DNA of 64,000 nt, taken from NCBI GenBank assembly GCA_015075515.1, contig JABTUE010000004.1, forward strand, positions 186,001 to 250,000, read 5' to 3'. The notes under the pieces were generated by a model. The model ran no database searches, was not told the origin of the DNA, and saw only the letters and a list, made by a program, of their open reading frames with translations. Source of the stretch: Planctomycetota bacterium (lineage in GTDB: Bacteria; Planctomycetota; UBA8742; UBA2392). The translations under genes were made by a program, and so were the position numbers. This document shows positions 28,101 to 40,100 of the stretch, piece after piece; position 1 is the first letter of the stretch, and every line of letters begins with the position of its first letter.

Positions 28101-31100
28101 GAGCAGGTTGTCGGTGGCGCGTGTGAGGCGGTTGAGGGCGTCGTAATCGTAGGTGGTCTTGTAGAATTCACTGACTGTGGCGCCGTCCGTGGCTACGTGC
28201 TGGGTGAGCACCTCGATAAGGTTGGATGCAGCGTCGTACGTGAAGGTTTCCGTGTTGCCCAGCGCGTCAATGCGCTGAAGCAGGCGGTTGAGGCCGTCGT
28301 AGCGCAGGGATGTTGTGGCGTTGGTGGATGTGTTGACCGCCCCGTCGTCTTCGACGACTGCGGCCACGCGGTGGTTGCGGTCAAAAGCAGTGAGGGTCTG
28401 GACAAACGTGTTGCTGCCGGCCGGGCCGCCGGATGCAACCGGGGCGCCGGTTTCGTCGAAGATGTCCATTCGCGACTGGAATGGACGCGAGAGTTCGTCG
28501 TACAACGTGAAGGTGCGTGCGAGGTCCACGTTGGTCGTGGCCTGGCCGTTTATCGGGCCGCGCAGCGTGCTGGTTAGCCGGTTGCCGACTGCGTCGTATG
28601 TGAACTCGAGTTCGTTGCCTTCGGCATCGAGAACCTCGATGAGTCGGTCGTAGCCGTCGTGGACGGAAATGGTTGCGTCGCCGGTGCCGTCCAGCACGCG
28701 GACTAGGGTCGCGTTCCTGTTGTAGTCGAATTCCATCGTGGAGGCGTCGGCGGAGCCAAAGCCTCGCGTGATGGTGAACACTAGGTCGCGTTCGTCGTGG
28801 ATTATCTGGACGGAGTTGCCGAGGGGCTTGAGTATTGTTGTGAGGTTTTGGTTTGGGTCGTGGGAGAATTGGGTGACGATTCGTTGCGTTGTGCCGGTGG
28901 GAGTTACCGCGTCGATGTCCTGCTCGACAAGGTTGTTGAGGATGTCGAACTTGAAGCGGTGTTCGAAGGTGGCCGGCGTGCCGGTTGTGTGCAGGATGTT
29001 GGTGAAGCTTCCGGTTGTCTGGAGTTGCAGGCGGCCATTGGAGTCAAGCTGTACAACGGCGTTATCGAGGGTGGTTGTCACGACGTTATTGTTGGCGTCG
29101 TAGAAGAACGATGTGACGTGGTTGTAGGGCGCCGGGGATGTGATCTTCACGATCTGGTCGAGGGCGTTGTATTCGAAGGTTGTTGTCGCGCCGCGTGGGT
29201 CTGTAAGGCCGAGGGAGTTGCCGACGAGGTCATGGATGCAGCCGATCGAGGCGTTTACTGGCGCGCTGGATGTGCTTCGGGCGACTGGTGACGAGTAAGG
29301 GCCCAATGGCTCGTCGACGAGCTGACCGGATGTGTTGTACCTGGCGACTACGACGACGTTGGTTGCGTGGGATTGGTCGGAGAATATCTCGTGGTGGTAG
29401 CCTCCGGATATGCTTCCGTCGTCGCGTACGACTTCTGGTGAGGGAGTGCCGTCGCCGCTCGGGTCGTCGGTCGAGTGGTATTCGATGGCGGAGAGGTTGC
29501 CCTCAGCGTCCACGCTGCCGGTCAGTTGGCCGAACCTGTTGTAGAGCATTGTGGTTGAGACGTACTGCTCTAACGATGTGGCGCCCAGCATGTCGCGTTG
29601 CTGTGTGGTGAGTAGCACTTTGGGGAGCAGGGTGCGGACGACGTTGCCCGCGATGCGGGCGGTCTCGCCGTCGTTGTTCATGTCGGAGCCGACGGAGATG
29701 CCGACGGCCGGCACGTTGTCGGTTGGGGCAAGGCCAAGTGCCGTGCCCTGTGCTTTCATTCGCAGTAGCAACGCGTTGACGTATTGCCAGCCTGCCCCTG
29801 TGTTCGGCGCGTTGTCGAGGTGGGGAACCAGGTAGGTTGCGAGCTTGCTTGTGTTGTTGCCTTCTTCCCAGTCGAAGTAGAAGCGCGTTGCGAAGCGGAG
29901 GTTGTCGTTTGTGTCCGCGCCGCGCGGGTCGATAACAACGCAGGGCTTGTTGTAGATGGGATCAACAACAAACCGTGTGATGAGTACGCCTTGACTTGCT
30001 GACCTGGGGCCGGGGTTCTGCCGGATTTCGATGATGTTTGCCTGGAGCCGTGAGTCGATTACGGTCGCTGACCCTACCTGTACTAAGCCGTTATCGTAGA
30101 CGTATTCGGTGAAATTGCCCTCGGGTGAGGTCAGCCTTACGAGTTGGTTCTTGTCGTTGAACTTCCAGCGCGTGATGAAGTCTGCGGGGTCGCCTTGGCG
30201 GATGCCGCGGGTCTTCTCGCGCTTTTCAACAATCTGGCCTTCTTTGGAGAAGTAGTACTCAGTGACGTTTCCGCTGCGATCGACAACAGTGGTCTTGCGG
30301 ACTGCCGCGTTGCGTTGCGCGGTTGCAGGCAGGAAGGCTGCGCTGTAGGTGTACGTTACAACTTGACCGGGGCCACCCCAGCGTTGGCTGGTTGCGCGCC
30401 CTTGGCTGTCGTAGATGGTTTCGAACGTTGGCGTGCCCAGTGCTACGCCGGTGCTGGAGCCGTATCCCGCGCGGGGTTCGTTCTGGTTGGCTTCGATGAT
30501 GCGGTGCAGCAGGTTCTCTGTCTTGGCGTTGCCGCTGTTGGTGATGTACTCGTAAGTCTCGGTCTTACCTTGTGGGAAGTCGTTACCGTTGGAGGTGCCG
30601 GTGATGATGGGCGTGCGCGCTGAGATGAGGCGACCGAGGTTGTCGTAGTCGTATAGCACTTCGCGTCCCGCGAAGTCGGTCAGTGACTTGAGCTTTCCTG
30701 GTTTCACCGGGTCTGTGACCGGGTAGTACTCGTACACAATGGGCCTGCCCATTGTATCGATTACTCGGGTCAACCGTTCGGGGTGCTGCGCGTCGGTGTA
30801 CTCGAACTGCATGCGGTTGCCGTTTGAGTCCTGCATTTCGGCGAGCCGCCCGGACAGGTCGAATATCTGGATCATTCCGTCGGCCTGGAGCAGCCGATAG
30901 TAGTTGCCCAGGAACACTAGCGACGTGAAGTGTGGCGCGGGGCTGGCGAACCGCGTGGCGTCAACTTTCTTGTATGTCTCGATGCGTACTTTGTCGCCTT
31001 CAACAAGGTCGATGTCGCCTGTGGTGCCGATGTCCAGGCGGAGGTTGTAGTTGAAGTCCCACTTCAGCCCTTGGACGGTGTTGCGACCGCCCATGCCGCG

Positions 31101-34100
31101 ATAGGAGCGAACGTGGGCGAAGTCGAATCCGCGGCCTTGGATGACGAGGTCGGAGCGAAGGATCTTGAGATCACCGCGATCAAGCTCGATTGGGTCAGTG
31201 GAGTCGTTCTCGTCGCCGATGGCGCGTCCTGAAGTCGGGGGCGAGTTGAGTATTGGGCCGACTGCTTTGGGCTTTACACAGTCAGGATAGTCCGGGGACT
31301 GGTTGCGGATGAATGTGATTTGGAAGTCGGCCGTGCATGCTGGTGCGCCGGCCAGAGTAAGTGAAGTGCGGAACGTGTTGGGGCCTTTAGATGCAACGCT
31401 GTGGCCGACTGTTACCGAGTCCGTTTGGGTTGATAGGGTGAAGGTCCCTGCGGTGATTGTGGCGTCAAACGTACCAATTCCGCGCGGTATTTCGCGCAGG
31501 GGCAGTGCCTCATCTACTCCGCCGTAAAGCGTGAACTCGTTTGTGAACTTTACTACTTCGGGCGGCCCCTCTTCAACGAGGTGCGGGACTCCTGCCGGCA
31601 AGCCACCAACGGTTAGCGTCGTTTGGGCGTCCCCGCACACGTATTGGAAGCCGTCTACGATAATCGTTACGCCGACGGTGCTTCTTCCGAATCCGGCGTT
31701 TGTCGGGATGGCAACGGCCCCGCCAATTCCTTCTCGAAGGACATCGACAACTCCGGGTAGTTCGATCGGGTCGAAGTCTGGATCCGTCAGGTCCTGAGAT
31801 ATGTTCACTAACTGCACAGAGTTGAACCGCTCAGGAATTGCTGGGATTACTTGGATCGTGCCTGTTACTTGTTGGGGATGTTGGAAGTTCTCGCCGAGCA
31901 ACAGGCAGAGCGGCTGGAGGACGACGTCAACTTCGTAGACGGTTTGGTGTGGTCCGCATCCTTTGAACAAGCAGCTGTCCACGGTCACGTCGTATTTGAC
32001 GACTATGTCGTCGGCTGCTGCGCTTGGGTTGGCGCCTGTCGTTATGAAAACGAATTGTGGTGTTTGGTAGCCGCCGAACACCAATTGTGTCGGAGCGAGC
32101 GAGTAGGAAGCTGGGCCACCGGTGAAAGTGCTTAGATCAAGGGTTATAGTGCCGCCAATTCCGAGCGGGGTTCCGGAGGGTGCCTGGAGTTCAAATGCGG
32201 CGAGCACATTTGTTTCGTTGACGCAGATGAAATCGGGAAGTGTTGCTTCGACCTCGAAAACGGTCACGGCGCCTATTGCGCACGGGGGGCTGGGTTGGAG
32301 TGTGATCTCGGCTTCCGCTTTGTCGCAGGGGATGATCTTGGTTGGGCAGTCGTCTTCGACGACGAAAGTGCCGTCGCGCACGCTGGAGCTTCGCGTGTTG
32401 CCGTGTACGTAGAACGTGGCCTGGTTGTTGACGTCGATGACAATCGATTCGAGTGCTTCCTCGTCGGGGGACTGGGGGGTGCAGTCTGGTGAACTTGGGC
32501 GTTCCTTGCGCAAGGACACGATGGGCGTGGTTGAGCGAACCTTCAGGCCTTCAAAGGTGAACCCGCTGCTGGGCGAGACAGTGATGAGCACCGGGGCGTC
32601 GCCGTCTTTCATGGCGAGGTCATCGCGCTGGTCGGATGTATCGCAGGGCTGGACAAGTATTTCGACAATCGTCAGCGCCTCCACGTTGACCATGACCTTG
32701 TCAAGCTTGTTGTCCAAGTCCTGACGATTTGTGGGCTCGGCGATGGTTGTTGTGGCTGGTTGGCAGTGGCGGTAGATGCCGATCATGATGTCGTCGCGTG
32801 CGGTGCTTACTTCGCCGAGCGCTCCCATGATCTTGATGGCTTCAGTGCGTTGCGTGCGGAGGAGTTTTGAGAACTCGTTGTCCGTTATGCCGGGTTGTGG
32901 CTGGCAGTGGTGGCTTGGGGATGTGACTGCATCGTTGATGAGAGTGCAAATGGGATTGATAGCGTAGCGGTCGAGTTCGATTTTCGCGGCGTTGGGTCCG
33001 ATTCGGATGAGTTCCAACGGCACGGGGAAGCCCTTGGGGCCTAGGGCGGCAACAAGCAAGTGCGTGTGGGGGCGTGGGTCGGTTGCGTTTTGCCATGCGC
33101 AGACGTAGTCGTCGTTCTGATTGTCGAGCACGTCGCAAATGGAGGCGAGGATCTGGATTACTGTGCAGGGTCTGGTGATGCAGAGCTGGCACGGGAGGGG
33201 CTCGTCTTTCGGTGCGTTCGGCGCGGCGCTTCCGCCGTGGCTGGGGCTGGTCTCGTGTGAGCTTGCGCCGCCGGCAGGGTTCGACGGTGTGACGTCGAAT
33301 GTGAATGGGCCGGATGGCGGGAGCGTTGCGGGCTCGCTAAGGATCGCGTCGACAAAGTCTGATTGACCTGGATTATAAATCACGGCAGCTGCGGCGCCGT
33401 ACTCTGGCTGCGGCATTGAGGCGGTAGCGCAGACCTTGAAGCGTACCTGGCCGATGTTCTTGCTAGGGAATTCCAAACCGGCGTCGAGCCAAACGTAGAT
33501 GGGATCCAGTGGAGTCAACTTGAGCGCGTTGCAGTGTTCCTTTGCAACTCCCTGCGCGTTGAAGGTAATGCATGGCGCTGCAGGGGCCGATCCTTGTGCG
33601 TGCCAAATCAGGACGCCTCCGCCATTGCTGGTTGCAGTTGGCTGCCGGTAGGACGTGCCTTCCATCTTCAGGCTCACGGACAGGCCGCACTCGTCGGGTC
33701 CGAGCATGAAGACTTTGCCGGGCGTGAACTCGGCGCGTTCATTGCGAGGGTTGCCGACTCCTGTTTCGTACCCTTGGTCGAGACGCGCGCTCACGTCATT
33801 TGCTTTAGTCGTAGGAAAGCCTGGCATGGTGAAGAGCAGGTTGTCTGCTCCGTTGTCCGATTGCATGCCGCATATCTCGACACGCATGTCGACGACCGTG
33901 GCCTTTGTCTTTCCGCAAACGTGCTCGTCTAGCGTGAACAGGAAACCCAATATTTCAACGTCACGTTTGCTGGTGCTGACTCCGTTGGCGGAGAGCGGTC
34001 GTTTCTTGGGTATGCCTGCTTCGAGCGTGAAGGTTTTTCCGTCCGATGATGCGGGGCCTGCCACCGCGAGGCGTGCGCTCAGGATCAGGCCTGAGGGTCC

Positions 34101-37100
34101 GAGGAGCGTGCAGCGGACGCCGTCCGGTGCGGATGCGAAGATGTAGTCGTCAGCGGGGCCGTCTCCGCAGATTTCGAGCTTGAGGCTGACTGCGGTGCAG
34201 GTTGTGGTGATGATTGCCTTATCGAAGGGTGGCTGGTGCGGCGTGATCAGAGAAGGGCCGTTTGCGACGAATCGGAACTTGATGTCTTCCATGGAGCCGC
34301 TTACTGCTGTCGGGCGCCATTGGATAGTGAAGAATGTGATGATCTTGCCTTGGTTTCCCGGGTCAAACTCTTCCTGGTCAACCCATTTAACGGCCGCTGG
34401 TCCCGAAATGATGAGCCTGGACTCCCATTCGTTCTGGGGATCAAACATAGATGGCGGTGCGGTGCCGGCTTCAACAACCGAGAATGGAAACTTGCCGCCT
34501 GGGAGTTGGCCGCTGTCGATCTCGTGGAACAGTGCCACGCGGATCGTGCATTCGTCGATGGTGCAGCAGCCGTAAGGCAGGGGTCCAGTCCACCACCAGC
34601 GAACCGCAAAACCATCTTGCTTTGTTTTCGTGATCTTGATGTTGGGTTTGCCCCCATCTGAACCTTTCTTCGGTCCTTTCTTGCCTGAGCCTTGCTGGCC
34701 GCCGGTGGAGGGGATGGCGCCGACTGTCGGGCAATCCAAGTCGTCCGCAACGGTATAGAGGTTTACGTAGGCGAATGCCTCGGTGGGTGGCGCTGGCAGG
34801 GGTGCACCGCTGTCGTCGTAGTCGGTGGCTTGGAGCCTGAGTGTTTGTCTGCCCACCAGGTCGCTGGCGAAGATGCCGGTGAAGTAGACGAGTCCGTCGC
34901 TGTTGGTGATGAGGACTGGCTCGCGCTCATCTGGCGCGATGGATGCAATGAAGTCCTCAGCTGTTTCGTTGAGGACAAGAGCTCGTGGTTCCGTCAGGGT
35001 CTCCAATGTTGACGCCGTGCCGCCGCCCGCTATCGCTACTCGCCCGTATTGACTGTTAGGCAGCGTTAGGGCTACAAATCCGTCGCTGCGGTTTGGGGTG
35101 TCGAAGGCTGGCAGGGGGTGTGCGGTGTAGGCCGGCGTACCGGTTACTCGTACCAGTCTTGAGCTTGCTGACCCGATGACTGCGATGCGGGAGACTGCGT
35201 CATCGTTGCCGCCGAGGAGCGGGTCGGCGTCCAGTGGCAGTTCGTGCAAGCTGACAGTATGTCCAATTGATCGTTCTTCGGTGAAGGTCACGCTGCCGAG
35301 CGAGGACAGGACTACGAGTCCCTCCTTGCAGCCGATTACGCAATCGCCAGTTGCGGCGAACAGAGCGGTACGTGGCTCGAAGCTGGTGCCGTTCTGACGT
35401 AGCGGGGCAATGAACGAAGGTAGGAACTGGTTGTTTGAGGGGTCGAACCTGTCGATCGTGTCTACCGGGCTGCTGGTTTCGCTGCCGACGATCCAGATCT
35501 CGTTTCCCGAGGGCGAGGCAATGACTGCGGGATAGTGGCGTTCGGTTGCGGCTGGGAAGGGAATTGTTGCCGCGGTCGTCCAGGTACCGGACACTTGTGT
35601 CATTCGGATGATGCTGTTTTGCGGCGAACCGGTACCGGAGAACCCACCGATGATCAGAATGTCTCCGCCAGGCAGGGCAAACAGGCTCGCGCGATTGCGT
35701 GCTGGAAAGCCGCTTAGCGGCGAGACAATCCCGGTGGACGGGTCGAAGACTTCCGTGCCTGCTGCCGTCCCGGACGCGTTTATGCCGCCGTAGATAAGCA
35801 CACTTCCTCCGGGCACCAAGAGTACGGAGTGGTCTTCACGAGCTGTGAGATTTGAGTATTCCGTTGTTTCGCAACCCGTCACCAGGTCGACAACGAAAGA
35901 GGAAGCGAGTTGGCCGCCGGGCCCGTTTCGACCGCCCACAAAGAGAAGTTTTCCGTCGGTCAGGGTGACGCCGCGGTGGCCGAATCTGCCTTCCGGCGCC
36001 GGGCTCGATACGTTGAGGCTCTTCACCGTTCCAAACTGGTGAGTTGGCAAGTAGATGGTTCCGGCCGGGGTCTGCGGGCCCCGAGCGGAGAGTACGTCCT
36101 CAAGGTAGTAGCCTTCCGGTGGAATTGGTGGTGCGGCTGCGCCGACGTTGACACTTGCGGTGCGAAGTCTTACGTAAACGCCAGCGACGGGCTCGCCGTT
36201 CAACGCGTTTGTGACTCGCACGCCGACGGGCGCGAACCGGTCGCCCGCGTTGAGTTCTTGGTCGACGCCGATGGGTTCGAGCTGGAGCGGCACCGGTGGG
36301 TTTGTGCTGTGTACTTCTTTTCGACCGATGATTGCGTAAGCGAGCGTCAGGGTTCCAATGGCGGGGTTGTCAGTTTCCACTTCAAGTTCTTCCGCGAACC
36401 CATAGGTGCCGACTAGGTCCATGTCAGGCGAGGTAGCCTCGCCTGAGGGGTCTGTCGTTACGTCGATGCTCTTTGGGTCTGGTGTGCCTACGAATCGAGC
36501 TTCGCCGCCGCCGTGCGCGTCGTGAAGCCTGAATCGGATGGTTGCATTTTGGACGGGGTTGCCGTCGGCGTCTATCGTGCGAACCCTGACACCTGGCACC
36601 GTTTGACCGACATCGTCTGCAACGAACAGCCCGTCTGCCGGGGTTGGCAATACGGTCTCGAGGGTGACGGCTCCATCCGTTGGCGTTACGCGGCAGTACA
36701 GGGTTGCATCTCTGCCCGCAAATGTGGATTTGACTTCGATGAACACGACTTCTGTTTCGCCGTTCATCGAAACCAATCCCGCGGATGCGAGTCCGGATGA
36801 GTTGATATTGGTGGTGAGAGTCCGCTGGCCGTTGTTTACGAATGTGGCGACGGTCCCGGTTGTGATGGTGAATTCGACTGGCGTCCCGGTGAACTGAGTG
36901 GCGACAGGTGTGCCTTGAATGTCAGTGACCGCGACATCGATGGTGAGCGATGTTGTGCCTGAGGTTGTTGCGTACTGGATATCGCCTTGCTCGAAGGCCA
37001 AGAAGAAGTCGGCTGCAGGTATGTTGACTGCATTGGTAACCAGAGGTGCGGAGGGAATCCCGTCCTGATTGCGGTAGGTGATGCGGTAGTAGTAGGTGGT

Positions 37101-40100
37101 TCCGGGCACTACAGTGTCGTCGCGGAACGAGTACTGAGGAGCGTAGGCGGGGGTTTGCCAGAGGTCGGGGGAGTTGAACGTGGTTGTCTGGTCGCGTTCG
37201 AGGAATGCTCCTGTTTGGCCCTCGCGCGGGTTGAGTGGCTCTGGGAAAAAGATGCGAATTGAGACGCTGGAGTCGAGGAGGATTTGGACGCTTGCCGGGG
37301 TCGGCGTGGCCACGAAGGTTATGCTGGTTGCAGAGGGCGAGCCTGCGCTGGGGTCGCTCGCGGGCCCTAGTGATGCGACAGATCGGGTGTAAGCGGTGTT
37401 CTCGTTTAGTTCAATTTCAGTGTAGCTTGTCGTGTTGGGTCCGACTTCGGCGACGGTTTCACCCGTGGGTGAGAGGATGCGGAAGCCAGACTCGAATGGA
37501 CTGTTGTCTTGCCACGTCCAGAGGATGGAGTCTTCGCTTAGGACGGTTCCAACGAGGCCGGTTGGTGTGGGTTGGATGGCTGGAGCGATATGTAGCGTGA
37601 AGACATCGCTGGTCTGGACTGAACCCTGAGTTGCCGAAATTTCGACTTGGTAGGGCGAGCCGCTTTCGTCTGACACGCTCGGAGTTATTTCTAATTCGGT
37701 GCTGTTGAGTGAAACGAAGGCAGGCGCGGTGATGATGGCGAACGCCACTTCCTCGCCCGTGCCGCCCGTTAGAAACGTGGTGAGGTCGAGAATCTTTGTG
37801 CGGGTTGAGGCTGCGACCTGGGTGGGGATGTCGAACGAGAGTATTGCATTGGTGGTGAATAAAGCGGGCTCGGTGCTATACGGACTCGGGTTCGTGTGGT
37901 CGTCCCAGAATCGGATTCTCCAGTAGTAAGTTGTCGCGCTTGACAGCGGCGTGCCGGCGTACGCGATGCTGGTTGAGCGCTGGCCTGCCTGGATGCTTGG
38001 CATGGTCTCTATGTTGCTGTTCCAGTGCGTGACGCTGTTGAACGATGGATCGGTGGAGACTTGGATGCGGTAGAAGCTGGAGTGCCGAGCGTTGTCGTTG
38101 TGGTTGAAGACTGCGGAGAAGACGGGTGTTAGGTCGATGTCGGCTACGGGGTTGCCTGATTGACCCGCTTGGGCGTTCGTGCTGTCGACGGAGAGACTGC
38201 TCGGGGCAAGCGGATCCGCCGAGACGATGAACGAAGAGGCTTCAGTGCTCCATGCGGTTGGAGACGCGTTGCCGTCTATGAAGCGGATTCGCCAGTAGTA
38301 GGTCAGCCCAGTTGTCAGCGGAGTACCTGAGAGGGTTGCGTCTGGGCTTCTCGAACCTGCCGAGGTTGTCGCGATGGTTACGGTACCGCTCGTCCAGCCG
38401 TTGATCGTTGTGAACGTTGGGTCGGTAGAGACTTCTATCTGAACGCCGACTGCGGTCGAGGCCGTGCCAGGATGGTTGAAAATCGCACTGAACCGGGGTT
38501 GCGAAGAGATGCCGGTTACGGGGTTGCCTCGGGTTCCGATTTGCGCGTCGGTGTTTGCCACATGGAGGATTGTTGGTGCTGACTCGGAATCTTCGATGAT
38601 GAAGTACACGGTTTGGGCCGCGCTAAGTTGGGGGGTTCCGTTGTCCTGAACGATGAAGCGGATGGTGTAGATGCCTTGCTGGGTGAACTCCGGGCGCCAG
38701 GTGAGTTCTCGTGTGGATGGATTGAAAGTTGCGCCGGAAGGTAGCGCGCCGCCACTGCCGTCGTCGGCGGAGTACGTGAGAATGTCCGATGGATCCGGGT
38801 CGCTCCCGTTTGCTGTTACCACGAGTTGCACGCCTTCGGATACGAACTGGTCAGCAATCGGAGTTAGTGTTGGTGGGTTGTTTGGTGTGCCGCCTGTGGG
38901 GGTAAAACTGGCGGGTTCTGTGCTCCATGGGCTGCGTGTTCCTTGTGCGTCTTCGAATCTGACTCGCCAGAAGTAGGTGATGCCGGCCATCAGGGCGGGG
39001 CCGGAGTACGGCAGGTCTGGCGAACGACTAGCGGCGGGGGTGTCCGCCATGTTTGTCCATGCGGAGGCCCAGATCAGGTTGGTGAAGGCAGCGTCGGTGG
39101 CGACTTGCAGGCGATAACGCTTGCCGACTGCGCCGCTGTCTTGGTGGTGGAAGATGGCGGAGAATACGGGGGTAGTGTCGATCCCGGTTACGGGGTTGCC
39201 TTGGGTGCCGGATTGGGCTTGCGTGCTATCGACGAACAGCGTGGTTGGCGCTGTTGGTACTGGTTGTGTCGTGAAAGATGCGGCCTCAACGCTCCATAGT
39301 CCGATGACTCCTGAAGAGTCGCGGTGGCGTATGCGCCAGTAGATTTGGGTGCTTCCGGGGAGTGCGTTTCCAGTGTAGTGGATATCCGGTGTCCTGGCTC
39401 CAACACTTGTAGCTGTAAATGTTTTCCAGCCGGTGCTGCCGATGACGTTCGCAAAGTTGGCATCCAGGGCGAACTGGATTCGGGCGGCCGTGACAGTGGC
39501 GTTCGTGTCGGTGTGCGTGACGATGGCGCTAAAGTAGGGTTGCAGTGGCATGCCCGTGACGGGGTTGCCTTGCGTGCCGGTTTGTGCCTGTGAGGCGCCT
39601 ACGAATAGGTTCGTTGGCTCTTCGGGGCAGTGTTCTGTGATGAACGACGCGGTTTCCGTGCTCCATGGGCTGACGACGCCCTGGGTGTCGCGGGTTCGGA
39701 TGCGCCAATAGTATCGAACGTTGCAGTCGAGTTTTGCGCCGGTGTACTCGATGTCGGTGAGGCGCTGACCGTTGGTTGCAGGACTTACCGGTTTCCATCC
39801 CGTGCTGGCGATGATTGTTGTGAACGTGTCGTCAGTGGCGATTTGAACGCGGGCATCTGACGCGCTGATTGTGGTTGAGTCGTGGGTAAATACCGCGCTG
39901 AAGTTGGGTCGTCGGTTGATGTCCGCGACGGGATCGCCTTGGGTTCCTTGCTGGGCGTCGTCGCTGTCAACGAACAAGTTTGTTGGTTCGAGAGGACACT
40001 GGACTGTGATGAAGCTTGCTGCTTCTGTGCTCCAGGGGCTTAGCAGGCCGGTGTTGTCTCTGACGCGAATTCGCCAGTAGTAGCGTGTGTTGCACGCGAG